From: Nautilus pompilius
Lineage: Eukaryota > Mollusca > Cephalopoda > Nautilida > Nautilidae
DNA length: 64,000 nt
NCBI GenBank assembly: GCA_018389105.1
Contig: JACATO010000333.1
Span: forward strand, 248,001 to 312,000
Direction of reading: 5' to 3'
Below, one piece after another: positions 12,901-24,536 of this stretch. Each line of letters begins with the position of its first letter. The first letter of the stretch is position 1. Made by a program: the position numbers and the translations under genes. The notes beneath the pieces are model-generated. The model was given only the letters and a program-made list of their open reading frames with translations. It searched no databases and had not been told where the DNA came from.

Positions 12901-14673
12901 GCAGAGGCCATGTGGGATTGGAGATCTGCTGTGAAAGGTAGAAAATAGTTATAAATAACTAAGATCTACAAGAGATGAAAGATTCTTTAAAAGTAGACTT
13001 CCCTCTAAAAATATATATATATATTTAATATGTATACTGAAACTATTTTTAAACTATATCTGAATGACTGATTAAGAATTAGAAAATGCTATTTGCTCAA
13101 TTTAAAGAACCCCTGTCCTGAGCACAACTGGAAGGGATAGATGTGGAGCATCTCAGCCTTGGTGACCAAGCCATGTTGCAGATACCCACAAAACCACCCA
13201 ACCAAAAATCCCTACTAGAACTTTGGACTTTTCAGATGAGAGACAGTCCAACCAGGAATGAAACTCAAATTCCCTTAAAATAAATAAATTTGTGAATTAT
13301 TGTTTTTTCTTTAAATATGACTTGTGAAGTAGATGCATGATACAGTAAGAATTGGAAAAAATAGGAATGGCTCCAATGAAATAGATGAAAAAAATAACAA
13401 CTATGATGATAAATGATGATTTTGAGAATAGGTTGGTTGGTTGTCATCATTGAAATGTCATTTTCTTGCGCTTGGCATTTTGAGAAATGGTAATTTTTTG
13501 TCATCATCATGAAACATAACAGTTGATAGGTGCTGACAAGATGATGATTATCATATCATTGGAATAAACCTAAAATTTTAAGGATGGATGCAATAGAATC
13601 CCTGTTCCTTTCATATTTTTAAAACTTATTTAAATATCAAACACTGCATTAATTTAGAAAATGTAAATGTTTATGATACTTTGGCTTTGTTTCATTTTCT
13701 ATTGGATTATTTTTTGGAACATAAATTCTAGGGTATTATTTTTTGAAGTTAGCACCTGTTAATTAAAACATTGTTAAGGTGCTCTGAATGGGAGCTGTGA
13801 CTGTTTTTATAGGGCAAGGGTTTCTGGCATTAACCAATTTAAGTTTTATCTGAGTGGGCTGTTTTCCAAACAATAGGGTTAATACTTTCAAGTATAAAAT
13901 CTAACTCTTGGATGTTTTATTTGCAAATTTTCATTGACTTGGTAATTATTTTTTTAGCAATAGTTTGATGATGAAACCCAAAGTAGCCAAATGTTGAAAT
14001 TTGTGGAGACATTGGATCTGAAACATTAACATTCTAGATAAATCCATGTCATGTTGAAACAACTCCACTTGATCATTGGTAGTACTACCATATTATTAAA
14101 AGAATTGGCATGTAAAGTTGTATTCATATTAACTGTTCACAAGACAAATTAGCTAATATGATTTCTGACCTATTTGCAAACATGGGAGATAACTCATGAA
14201 GGATTCTGATTTTCCCCTTTCCATGTTAACCCTGTGAAACATTTACTGGTATGCATGGCAACAGGTACAAATCTTTAATTAATTGTTAAAAAAAAATTTA
14301 TTTAAGCTGTTAATTGTAGGGGGAGAGATGAATTATATGCTGTGATCATGAGAACAATCGGTATTTTTTAACAAATTTTAAATTGTATATAAATATGACT
14401 TTAGCAATATTTAATGTTTATATAAGTTTTTTGTGATAAAAAATAAGCTTTTGTTATACATTCCATTTAATTTATTGTTTTTGTGATGTCTGAACATATT
14501 TAAAAGTCAAATGGAAAAGATTTGTTTGTTCATTGTTACTATTTTTTCCAAAATGATTACTTTACAGTATAAAAAATATTTTGTTGTTGTGTTTATATTA
14601 ATAATTTTATTTTTTTTAGTATGCAACTCCGTCCATGTGGAAGATTTGTTCACCTTATGCCAGTCATAGATAA
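3813..14673 (+). CDS. Coiled-coil protein, six exons (3'-complete, 5' end not found)
   Basis: Exons: 3813-3965, 6611-6692, 7090-7209, 7636-7740, 9282-9341, 14620-14673. All junctions keep phase (2, 0, 0, 0, 0) and total 190 visible residues before TAA. Residues 1-50 are basic and low-complexity (NVTKQKAASKPAQKPLSRLR), residues about 75-160 form a long charged coiled coil (SELQHTKEEKNYIEKELKVI; ELEQLKNELRSRDELINQYN), and the protein ends in a short tail, MWKICSPYASHR. A basic stretch before a coil is common in cytoskeletal or centrosomal proteins, but I recognise no family. The gene begins upstream of 3813. Its introns hold a pogo MITE (6.3 kb), a Tc1 remnant (7.9 kb) and a mariner-like derivative (10.8 kb). 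Confidence 0.75.
6319..6521. mobile_element. Pogo-type MITE, 203 bp
   Basis: It begins CAGTAGAACCTCGATCTAAC and its far end, reverse complemented, reads CAGTAAAACTTCAATTTAAC. These are about 22-bp inverted repeats. A TA follows the right end; the left flank is TG, so one target copy has drifted. CAGT ends plus a TA target are typical of pogo/Tigger MITEs. The interior has no coding sense and carries a second related motif, CGGATTTAACGGAC. It lies in an intron of the coiled-coil gene. Confidence 0.75.
6611..6692 (+). CDS. Coiled-coil gene, second visible exon
   Basis: The 3' splice site TTTCTATCATAG is followed by QQGKFDHLATRGYVSSVTYR and then KREDTLL. The donor is GTATGG at 6693. It starts 89 bases after the 203-bp pogo MITE ending at 6521. 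Confidence 0.75.
7090..7209 (+). CDS. Coiled-coil gene, third visible exon
   Basis: Forty codons in phase 0 at both ends, between GTTCTTCAG and a GTAAGC donor. Entirely heptad-like and charged, with KEHHEQREQKLLEEVQRQTS at its end. Confidence 0.85.
7636..7740 (+). CDS. Coiled-coil gene, fourth visible exon
   Basis: Thirty-five codons, phase 0 at both ends, between TTTGTTTCCAG and a consensus GTAAGC donor. It continues the coil (EKERDLRKELEQLKNEL) and ends NKMVQNLQ. Confidence 0.85.
7940..8800 (+). pseudogene. Decayed Tc1-like transposase
   Basis: Frames broken by stops and shifts read, in order, RVNNRLPKAIDL-type sequence near 7960, a GSKSVMVWIAI segment near 8330 (Tc1: GGGSVMVWGAI), GGKTELLFVEV near 8370, and then TKLWKKNQGIKLLPLAPQSP followed by NMNLIELLLEHLDQ near 8530-8630. 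The last block matches the third catalytic region of Tc1 transposases (SPDLNPIEHLWD-like). The order is that of a nearly full-length copy. No intact ends were found. It is in the intron between 7740 and 9282. Confidence 0.75.
9034..9177 (+). repeat. 72-bp tandem duplication
   Basis: Two adjacent copies (9034-9105 and 9106-9177) differ at two positions. Each ends GAAAATGTGTAAG, which resembles a splice donor. The first copy lies in an open frame starting near 8997 that reads YEEFLPLFTDLTWNMSANSQ. It is 105 bases upstream of the coiled-coil exon at 9282, but its phase does not fit that gene. Confidence 0.85.
9282..9341 (+). CDS. Coiled-coil gene, fifth visible exon
   Basis: Twenty codons between TTTTAATTGTAG and a consensus GTGAGT donor. 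It encodes EKLVLMNQDSGAAVPSLGNT, where the coil ends and a flexible tail begins. Confidence 0.75.
10780..11368 (-). mobile_element. Mariner-like element retaining only the N-terminal DNA-binding region
   Basis: Both ends are flanked by TA. The left end, CAGGGTGATCAAAAAGTAAC, and the reverse complement of the right end, CAGGGTGATCATAAAGTGAC, are inverted repeats of about 30 bp. On the minus strand (about 11140 down to 10850) a frame reads RNAVRVLISKFEDNGSIEDY, then KVLDEEKLSKISDAMLQTHS. This is the helix-turn-helix region of mariner-type transposases. The DDE catalytic domain is missing. Near the right end an approximately 60-bp segment containing CATCTGTTGG and TTTTTGGAACTA occurs twice. Non-autonomous; in an intron of the coiled-coil gene. 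Confidence 0.8.
13105..13270 (+). repeat. SINE-like dispersed repeat, copy 2
   Basis: It contains GGAGCATCTCAGCCTTGGTG then ACCAAGCC and, further on, CCCTACTAGAACTTTGGACT. The same two blocks occur in the same order at 59.88-60.02 kb (GAAGCATCATCAGCCTTGGC and CCCTACTAAAACTCTTCTGT). Confidence 0.5.
14620..14673 (+). CDS. Coiled-coil gene, terminal exon
   Basis: A long T-rich tract ending TTTTTTTTAG is followed by 17 codons (YATPSMWKICSPYASHR) and TAA. It joins in phase 0 to the exon at 9282-9341 across a 5.3-kb intron. It is too short to be found as an open frame. An alternative last exon after the AG at 9784 is possible but its hydrophobic reading looks like noise. Confidence 0.6.
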   Translation, partial: YATPSMWKICSPYASHR

Positions 14674-14780
14674 GATATATCTTTATACAAACGTTGTTAT
14701 AGTAAACATATATATTACCAAAGTGTTTTGTAAATTTAGTTATTTACTGTGATGTTCATTGTTCAAGGTCAAACCCTGGA

Positions 14781-14786
14781 ATTAAA
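14781..14786 (+). terminator. Likely polyadenylation signal (ATTAAA) of the coiled-coil gene
   Basis: The common variant ATTAAA lies 108 bases after the TAA at 14671-14673, followed by a T/G-rich stretch. Confidence 0.4.
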
Positions 14787-14789
14787 AGT

Positions 14790-17480
14790 ATTGTATTGAA
14801 CTTACAATTGTACATCATATTTTCATTAGTTTTCATCAAGAAATTTAAATTCTTCTTCCTGATGACGTTTTCTCTCTTCTGAAAATCACAAATGCACAAT
14901 TCTTGCTTTAGCCAAACTCATGAAATTTGAAAAACATAAATATAGTAGAAATTTCTTTTATATGATTTGAAAACTCAAAAATACAGTTACCAAAGTAGGT
15001 ATTTCAGTGAGCATATAAATACAAAGATACAGAAAAATTTAATAGAAATAATGAAATGTGCTCACAAAAAATGCATTAAAATGTAAATATGGCAATACAG
15101 AGTCATCTAGATTCTCTGCCATTTTAACATTTTGTATGATTATTTAACTCTGGTGCCATGGGAATCTATCAGAATGACTTGTTTAAATTTTCAAATGGAA
15201 CTTTAAATTCCACTGCACATAAACTAATAATCAGTGAAACAATATTTATTTTGATTAGTATAAATTATAGGAAAACTACATATCAAAATATTCATAATAA
15301 AACAGGTAGGGTAAAATTTTTCTGGTGACTGCAGTCGTGTTATTAATTAATATGAAAAACCAATTAGTATGGTTATAATATGTGCAGGAAAATAATAACA
15401 TTCTAGCAATTATCTTTCATTAATGGAGAGAAACAAATGCAGTAATGATATACATATATATAGTGAAATTAGAGGAAACTATATTGTGATTGCAGTAGTT
15501 ATTAACATTTATTGGTAGAACCAAATATAGTGATGTTTATACATAATTAACAAATAAGTGAGGGAAAACGTCCCATTGATTATCATTTATAAAATTATGT
15601 ATGGAATGTCCATCATACATTATTTACAAACTTAAGTAGAAATTTTAACAAATACATATTGTTAAAATTAGTAAATTTTAAATTAGATATGCAGTGGCTT
15701 CATTTAATAAAGCTGCTAGTTAGAGAGACCAGATTCTCATATTCCTATGATGCTTTTACATTAATTTTTAACAAGACAATGCATTGTTTGAACTCACCTG
15801 AAATATGCTTTTTGCAGTTAACTTAAACAGCCAATGTCTGTAAATGTTCAAAGACCTGTGTTGTGCAATATATGCCTGTTGAAATTTCATTTGATTCTTT
15901 GTTTTTGGAATAAAGTTGGCTCTGGGAACCAGTATATACTACATCCCACACACTGAGCATGAGCTCAAGGAAAGCAAAACTGTAGACCACACTGGTGGTG
16001 CTGCTGATTAAAACTTTGAAATCAATAGTTCCTTATATCAGACTCTAAATAGAAATTGTGTGGTCTTGGCAATGGACAGTAGTACAATAATATGAAACTT
16101 TCACTCTTCTGATTTATTTAGTACTAACTGAATATAGTTTTGTGTCTATTTTATGTTCCCTAAATCACTGATTCATTACAAAATGATCTACAGTGTGCAT
16201 TATTCCCTAGTTTCACAACACCTGGAAAAAGATACTTTCATTACCTCTAGGTTACCAGTTAATGACTGAAATGATAGCTTTTAATCTTTCAAATGGTTTA
16301 GAAAAAATATAATTATGTTCTGTAATTATTCTTTAAAAAATAAGTTTTATCAAAAAAACAAACTAGAAGTGGATAAAATAGGTGAATTATCTGCAAGAAA
16401 AAATATTTTAATAACAATGATAACAGAGTGAAATTTACTTGACAAAACTATTCTACAGCCTCCAGTTTTTGTTTCATTATTTGCATTATCTTATAAATTA
16501 AAACTTAAAGAAAAACAAATTTTTTTTTAGGTTCCTGAATTTGCTAATAACAAATACAAACATACTGATATATAGAAACAGAAAATGATTTAATTCATTA
16601 AAAAAATAAATAAATTCTGTTTCTATCTAGTTATAATAGTTGTGCATTTAGCTTTTGTGCTTTCATGTCCATCCAAGCAATCAATGATCAGAAAGCATTT
16701 GACCTTTGTACCCCTATCGATAATAAAGGCTCTGGCAAAACAATACAAATGTAGCTTTAACATGCAATGTGATATACTTTTGCCACAGTGAAGACAGGAT
16801 GAGTGCACACAAATTGAATCAACAACAACAATGATATTGATAATCACAATGGTTATATGCACTACTGGTAGCTGTAATAACAAATCTGGTTACAGTGAAA
16901 AATACATTAAAATAGCAGCTTTTATTAATCATACAGATAAGCTGTTATTTAAAATTTAAAAAAAATTGCTATTTATTTAGGCCTTATGACATACAGCAAC
17001 TTCTTGTTGCTGCCACAAATGTACATTTAAATAGCCAAATTTTTAAAACTAGCAAACATTTTTTAAAAACTATTCTGTAGAATTCTGGTGTGTGAAAAAT
17101 GTGTCTTATGATCTATGGATTTAAGTACATACTATTTATTCTAGAATACTGAGTATTATAAAATGTTCTACATTAATGGCAGAATAAATTTGGCAAGTTT
17201 CAGGAATTTACAAACTATATAAGACTCTGTATCAAAGAATCTTGTATCTACCAGATTTTTAAAATGATTTAAACTTCTAACCCCAACAATTAAAGCATTC
17301 CATGAATTTACATCATGTTTCTAATAAGTGAAAAGTTAAAGTAAGAAAAAAACAAACTCAAACCTTTTATACCAAAACTAAGGCCATTTCAATATTTCAA
17401 GGCATTCTCTATAAATAAATTTATCCATGCCAGATGCCATTACTTGATAGAATTATCTAGTACTTCCACAATAAATGATT
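14790..17480. other. Non-coding stretch with no recognised feature
   Basis: AT-rich intergenic sequence downstream of the coiled-coil gene. No exon or transposon protein recognised. Bases 15900-16010 are less AT-rich and may be an old repeat. Confidence 0.35.
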
Positions 17481-18960
17481 TTGTTACCAACTAAATATCA
17501 TTATAGGTAATCCCCTGATAACTGAGTTAGTTTGTTTTGCAGCTATTAAAGGAAAGGGGAGGAAGGAAAGTAAAGTTTTAAGATTAGCATTTAAGTGGTT
17601 TTGTAGACCCATCCTAGAGAAAGATTTTATCACAAATGTGACATGAGAGATGACCACCTTCCTCTGTCTATATTTAACTTCTATGGCAGTCATAACTTGT
17701 TCAAAATTGTGAGCTCCCTGCTTACGTCTTTGGGGGGCATTGGAGTTAACGCTGTATTTCATCAGGTTGGATTTCAAAGTATCTTATATATAGTAGCTTT
17801 TGGAGCCTGGAGTCATGAATTTGGCATGTGACCAGTCTAACAAAGTTCAGCTTTGGTAATGATAGCTTCAATATTGGTAGATCCAGTTTTTGAAAGAATA
17901 CATACATCGGTTTATGATCATCCCAGGAAATTTGAAGAATTCTGCATAAAGAGAGCTAGTGGACATGCTCAAGAGTTTAAAGATGCCTTCTATAAGTAAC
18001 TCAGATCCCCTCAGAGCCATGGAGGTTTGAGAGAACTACAGAATTGTAAATAAATGGTACATGGAGTCCTTTTTCATTGAAGACATGGCCTCTCAGGTGG
18101 CCAAAAGTTGCTGAAACATCATTAATACAAAGTAGAATGTCTTTGATGACTGTTAATGGTGGAAAAGCTGGAGTACCTGGTATATGTTGATAAATCACTG
18201 TTTTGCAGAAACCACCTAGGATCATTTGAAGATTGCTTGCAGAATGAGCCATGACTGTGCAGCTGTCAGCATATTGAAGATCCATGATCATGGTGGTGAG
18301 GACTTGACTGCAGGTACCTTATGGTAAATTTTCCATTTGTATAGTACCTGATTTCTATGCCATAGGATAAATTGGCAGTAGCTTGGGATAGTAAAGCTGC
18401 AAGAAAAGAAGCAGATGGTTGATGCAATGACACTTTTTGCCATAGCCCAGTTTTGATGGGAAAGGATTCAAACTAGAGCCCACTGTAGAGTACCTATCTT
18501 CCTCTCATGTTGTCATAAAGCTTCTGGAGAGTTTTCCATAGTCTCATTGTTCACTGAATCCTGTTCCTTGGTAAGATCAATAAATACCATGTATAAATCA
18601 TGGTGCTGCTCTTGACACTTTTCCTGAAGTGATTCTGAAAATATGTTATTAGTTCCCCCTAGCAGGTCTGAAACCATTTAGGGTTTCAGGAAGTCTCTCT
18701 TCTGATAGTGGAAGCAGGCAATTGAGAACAATTCTAGATAGAATATTCCCTACTACTGAAAGCAGTATACCACCACAATATTTGCCTCTAATTTCTTGCT
18801 TTTTTTACTTGGTTATTTTGTTTGCAAGGTGGAGATTGTTGCTAAGGGCTTGTGCCCAGTTCTCATTTGGTCCAGCAGCCTTATTATTATGCATCTGTTA
18901 TACTTTCTTGAGTTGTCTAGTTGTGTTGAAGTATCTGGTCAATTGCTTTTTTAACTAAAA
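17480..18960 (-). pseudogene. LINE (non-LTR retrotransposon) reverse-transcriptase remnant
   Basis: On the minus strand, 18600 down to 18500 reads as a broken DLYMVFIDLTK-like motif followed by ETMENSPEALRQH-like sequence, and 18291-18200 reads MDLQYADSCTVMAHSASNLQ. These fit the RT fingers motif (FIDLTKAFDTV) and the catalytic box (QYADD) of Jockey/CR1-type LINEs. The second catalytic aspartate is replaced by serine (YADS). The 17777-17484 part has an HNFEQVMTAIEVKYRQRKV-like stretch at the C-terminal side. Stops and shifts throughout. No 5' or 3' end was located. Confidence 0.6.
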
Positions 18961-20204
18961 GTTTAGTGCCTGTTGAGAAGTTCATGGAAGTACTCCTTCC
19001 TTTGCTTTTAAACTCACTGATTATCCTTAATAATATAGCTACAATCTTTCAACTGTAGGGGTGCTGTTATGTAAATATCTTCGACAGCAATGAAAAAATC
19101 CTCTCATGATGATCAGCATAGACTTGGATTTCCTGGGCTTCCTTTATTTTTTATTGAATGTAGCTCAAAATCAGTGGTAATACTCTTTCATATAATCAAT
19201 ATAAGCTTTGGTGTAAACATTCTGAAATACACAACTTCTGATAACTACATATTTCATATTCTTGTATAATTGTTTTAACTGTAATCATTCTATAAACTAA
19301 AGTTAAAAAAATCAGTCTATCATTAAAATTGGATTCCATGAAATTTCTGAGTTTTTATCTATTGATAATTAGGAAACAATTCAATGCTATGAAAGATGAA
19401 AAACTGGTAGCATGAGTAGGGCTTTCAGTGATTGATTACATAACACAAAAGGGTATATCTTTTTCATGACAAATTAGAAGTGTATTTCAATAATTCTGTA
19501 GACATCTACTTTCTCTAAGCCAATATGTGATAGCTTAAAAAACAGTTTCTATCAAATCTGAATTCTACAAAGTTTAGTGTTTTTCTGTGTAGATAAGAGT
19601 ATGGTATCTACAAGAAAGTTAGTGAATGTGCATAATATATAAGTGAGCACGATGTAGTATATTTTAAAGTTGCCTTTTTATAGCTCTCTTTCTGACCAAA
19701 GAAAAACTTATTAGCAATGTCATATATAGGACCTGCCATAATTATTATATTAATTTCAATGCAAGTTTATTTAAAACCAGACTATTCTAGGTTTACTTTT
19801 CTTTTTAACCCACTCTTCTCAGTTATAGAACTCATTCATTTTTCAATGTTTCTCCATTATATATGTGGCATGTTATTCTACCAAATGTTGCATTCAATTA
19901 GTCTTAATAGATTAATATTAATAGTACAGATCAAAGGTATATTTTTAAGACAAATTAGAATTTTTCTTTTTAAATTTTAGTTAATGACCCCTTTATTTTC
20001 ATATTATTTTCGACAATATGAATTAATTTGGGCAGAAGTTTCCAAAGCTTAGATGGTAGCTCCCAAGAATTCCATGCCCAATTTCTATCTTAAAATATGT
20101 GATAGGAATGACACCAGATATGTATAAAATTAGAATTCTTTCTGACACCAATTAGCTTTTATATACAATCAAGCTTGAACATAGTGATGCTGTACTTATG
20201 AAAC
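18961..20204. other. Non-coding stretch; possible 3' UTR on the minus strand
   Basis: No coding sense seen on either strand. An AATAAA on the minus strand (19997-19992) lies about 210 bases beyond the TAA of the exon candidate at 20205-20257 and could be its polyadenylation signal. Confidence 0.3.
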
Positions 20205-20257
20205 TTATTCAAAGTCATCAAAGTCAGTTGATTCGTGTCCACGTATATCCCACCAGT
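20205..20257 (-). CDS. Candidate terminal exon of an unrecognised minus-strand gene
   Basis: A strong 3' splice site (TTTTTTGTTTGTTTCAG, minus strand) is followed by AC plus 16 codons and TAA: WWDIRGHESTDFDDFE. The acidic, aromatic tail looks like a real C-terminus, but I do not recognise the protein. It needs a donor leaving one base. A GTACTA at the end of the exon candidate at 24390-24536 would fit in phase but is a weak donor. Confidence 0.4.
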
Positions 20258-20639
20258 CTGAAACAAACAAAAAATAGTTTTGTAGAAGTCAACTCATTCT
20301 CTAAAGTTAGGTTTTTAAAATTTTTTAACTTTTATTTTGCTCAAAAAAGTAGCTGAGATTGAAAAATTCTTATATATTGTTTTTTTCAAATAAAGTGGAG
20401 CTGTCATTTATAATGAAGTCGTCATGATTTTCACCTATAAGTTGACTTCATTTTTAAGCTATAAGATTCCACCAGCATTTCTGAATGTTTGCTAAATTAA
20501 AAAAAAAATCAACAAAACAAAAAACATATACTGTGCACAAAAAGTTGAGAAAATAAATTAAATTAAGAAATTCCAAGTACACTGCTTTATTTCATTAAGT
20601 AGATTTGATGGACTCATTAGTGAGAAAATTGGTTGACAC

Positions 20640-21260
20640 CTGAAGTCTATTGCTAACTATCACAGTACTAAAAAGAAGAAAGGAAAGAAAAACCCACAGA
20701 GGGTCAAACACAAAAGTAGATAGTCACTAGTTTTCACACCTCAATTTTGGTGCATATCTCATTGTATTGTGTGTCATTCCCCCACCAGTGAGTTTCCCAA
20801 CTATCTATTGTTCTTAAAGTTTAGAATTATAGTAGTGATATTTTTATTGGCCTACATGAAATTCCTGATAATAATGGCCTGACAGGTATGTGTAGTATCA
20901 TCTTAATAAATTAATCCAGAGCCATTAGCTAAAGAATGTTATCAGTATATATCACCTGTTATGCATTACACATTCCTTGATAGCAACTAGCTCAGTTTTA
21001 AGTTACATTCACGATTCCTGTCTACACCACCATATCAATCAAGAACCACTTATATAGCAGGAGTTACCACTCTTTATTTCATCCTGCATGTATACTCTGC
21101 GGATCCCTGAAGTCAAGATTGTTCTTTGACTCATTAGTGAATATCACAGCAGCCCATTTGATCTATGACCACTAAATGCAAGCTAAGCGCTATCAGTCTA
21201 TGTGGGAAAAGTGATAGATGTCTTATAGCCACATATATTTAGCAGTTTTGCATAGTTTAG
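20640..21260 (-). pseudogene. Fragment of a Tc1/mariner-type transposase
   Basis: On the minus strand around 21150-21050 a frame reads WAAVIFTNESKNNLDFRD, which fits the second catalytic block of Tc1-like transposases (IFSDESRFNLDF). The surrounding 600 bases are less AT-rich than their flanks, as expected for an old insertion, but are too decayed to read through. No ends seen. Confidence 0.4.
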
Positions 21261-24200
21261 TAGGGAAATAATGTCTTGCCATCTTAATATATTGCTCTGA
21301 GTCTTTCTTGGATTTAATTTATTTTAAAACGATAAAGTTCCATTGCATAATCCCTAATGTATTCACAGTTGAACATATTTTCAAGGGAAATGTGGCATGA
21401 TGAACCTGTCATGCAGGTTACCAGTGATGTTGTATCCCATGGCAGAGCTTATTAAAGTATTTTAAATGGTGCAAGTGAAAAATTAAATAGCATACATATG
21501 TTAAAAGGAGATCAAAGCAAAACTTCATGTTATTTATTGGATATAGTATATCAGTTTTATATGATATGATAGTTATCACGTTTTTAAAACTGTAGTCATG
21601 AAAAAAGAACAATGTTTTCAGTAAAATAAATAAAATGACTTAGTTGTTAATCAATGCATATTTTACGTTTGTTGTTATTTTCAGATTAAATTTTAAAAAA
21701 ATGATTACTTTAGTTTTAGCATGTTATTATTTTGTTGGTTAATAATTGATTTAGTCTCTTAAAATGATAAGTTTGTTTTTGTTGCAACAAAGGTAGATGC
21801 ATATTGTTTGTTGTTTTTTTTCAAAGAATTTTCTAAATTAAAGAACTATTGCTTACTTGAATAGTTTTAATGCACTAAGAGCAAAATGCCCAAAGCTAAT
21901 AATAATACTACAAATGTGAGGTAATTATTCTTGAACATTGATATTAGAAAAAGGTAGAGAGAATAAATAAGGATTTTTATTTCACTTTATCAGGTAAACT
22001 AACAAACATGCCCCTATTTAAATGTGATAGGAACTTTGATGCTTAAAATATTCACTAGAATGGTTAAATGATATATTGAATCATTCAATGTTTTGCATGG
22101 AATAAGCTGCATCAATCTTAAACAGTGGACTGTTTGAAAGATCAGGGCCACTGACATTATTATTATTTTGTTCCATGAGAAAAAAAAAGTTAAGAAAATA
22201 TCAAGTTTATCAAGGTAGTGAATTAATACTTTTTCATGATTCATCAAACATGTGCATGTTTTTCAGATTGTTTATAAAATTAGAAATTTTTAAATGTAGG
22301 TATTCCCTTTTTAATCAACATCTGATTACTGCTTTCTAATCAATACACATAATGTAAAGGTATATGCTAACCTGGCCAGCAGCACCCATAGTCCTGATAG
22401 TTCTGGAAATAGAGAAGGGCTTCTAGATAAAATTTTCAGATTTTTCCATTTGCTAAAATCTTATCTTTTATTGAAAAAATACACCTCAGTTATTACAAAG
22501 AGTCTCAGTTTCTTAAATACTATTTCTAAGTTAAACTAAAAAAAAGGTGGTTTGGTAAAGCCTTAGCAGGCTTTTCCATTTCTTTAGTGGTAGCACTAGC
22601 ACATTTATTTTACATCTAAGTCACTTGTTTCGTTACATCATAAAGAATGCGATGTCACATGATTTTCTTGGGGATTTTTTTTGTTGTTGTTGCTGTTAAG
22701 GTGCAACATTTTCTTTGGAGACAGAAGAAATACTGAATTTACAAACATTTCATCTTCACTATCATAAAAAAAAAAATGGCTGGAGATTGGCAAAAAGAGA
22801 TGCAAATAAAATAAAGGATTATCTAAAATGAATGAGCGAAGAAAAATGAATGCCACAAATTTGCACATCTTGCTAAATATCACCGTTTACATGGTAATCA
22901 GGTGAATAAAAATTGGATGACCTACATTTGTTGGTATGTGTGTAGCAAACAGAATTTTTCTGTATTTAATGCAGAAGGCCCCTAAAACTATTACGTAAAT
23001 TATAATGCTAAAATAAAATTTGTTAATTATAATACAATATTTTAATTAATAGATACCTTTTGTAAAAAAAAATTAAAATCTCACATTAAGAAATTTTTTA
23101 CTATTCTAGGATTCCTATATAATTTTCCTGAATCCTAATTCATTACCAGTTTCTTTTTTCTTTTGTTAGTATAAGTGATTCTGTTACACAAATTGTAACA
23201 TAATTAGTTATAATGGGTGACCAGCAGACATCTTTTATTGGTATGTTTCCTCAAATATAGAGGTTTCGCTGAAGATAAGGTCATATTATTTCCAAGTTTT
23301 AAACCAATAGAAAGCAATTTAATTGATTAACGACTAATTCCTCCCTTTATAACTGCAGTCTACTAGAATTTTATAATGAATCAGGGTTTGCATATTGCGA
23401 GGTCCAGCCAGTTCAGTTGATCTCAAAAACTTTAAACATTTTACTAAAATTTCAGAGATATAGCTGGATTTACAACCATTCCTTATTTAAAGTACATACA
23501 AAGTTAATTCGGTTCTACTTAGTTTTCACGTTCTTGCATCGTTTAACACTCTGCTAGTCTATTGAGTTTCTGGGCCCAGCAATATCATTATATTGCTCAA
23601 TCCTCAGAATTGTCCCTCAAATTCAAAAAGGTGGGGAGAAATAGGTACAACTTGGATCATAATCTTGGCCATTCATAAATCTTGAAGCAAAAATTGTACA
23701 ATTATGATGTAAGTGAAACTAAAAACAGCTTTAATAAAGGTGTATATGTCAAAAAAAAAAAGAGAGAGAATATTTGGCTAAGAAATAACATCTGTAGCTT
23801 GGATATAATAAAAAGTTCTAATGAGTAAAAGGTTAAATGTTCGTAAATAAGATTATGTAAACAGACATTCAGCTAAATTTAAAAATACTTAATCTAATTC
23901 TGCTTAATTAGAAAACATTTCTTTAAAATTATTTTGTAGTAGTTTAACTTTAGATCTATTGTGCTACTGTTAGGCTTACAAATTCTATTTGATTGGAAAG
24001 AAGACACTCTGTGTTCAGATTTGTTAACTTTTTTTTTTGGTACAAATGTCAGCACCAGCTTCTCCCCAAAAATGCATCGAGTTGACAAAGCAGTGGCAGA
24101 CCTCACTCAACTTCCGGTTCCTTAATGCCAGCCATTCTCTCTCAGAGAAATTTCTTTGGCTTTGTGCAAATTTGTCCGATTGTAAATTGAAGAAAGCATA

Positions 24201-24389
24201 TAAGGTCACCAGTGTCAGACTAGAACTTTGCCTACAACTAGAGCAAACGGACTAATTTTGTAATTGATGATCCTTTTCAGTCAGATATCCACAACTATAC
24301 AAAATGATTCTGCCACAATAATAACTTTGTATTTACCCCATACTCTTATCAAGAAATTTAATATTAAATGATTTTACACTGTACCTCAC
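21261..24389. other. Non-coding stretch, mostly unassigned
   Basis: AT-rich, with no convincing exon. A 31-base candidate microexon on the minus strand (22372-22402) is listed under findings. Bases 24035-24255 are less AT-rich and give overlapping open frames on both strands, probably an old repeat of unknown type. Confidence 0.3.
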
Positions 24390-24536
24390 TCATTGTTTAG
24401 TACTAGTAACAGATTCCATTTTTTCCAGTTGACATCCATGTCCTATTAAGAGAGTATTATCATTAAAAATTGCTCGAAGTTTCTCTAGTTTACTACTATT
24501 CTCTTGATAAATCCCTGCTTTTGTTTCACAGAGTAT
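24390..24536 (-). CDS. Candidate exon of an unrecognised minus-strand gene
   Basis: A T-rich tract ending TTTTTAATCATTAG (minus strand) is followed by an open frame reading TKAGIYQENSSKLEKLRAIF, then DNTLLIGHGCQLEKMESV and a TGA at 24392-24390. The alternation of charged and hydrophobic residues looks like a helical protein segment. It could be a terminal exon ending at the TGA, or splice just before it (GTACTA) to the exon at 20257. Family unknown. Confidence 0.4.
   Translation of the reverse strand: MLCETKAGIYQENSSKLEKLRAIFNDNTLLIGHGCQLEKMESVTSTKQ

Noticed and set aside
24024-24255. Overlapping open frames on both strands near 24.1 kb
   Set aside because: The segment is less AT-rich and so has fewer stops by chance; no motif, splice site or homologue recognised. 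Probably an old repeat.
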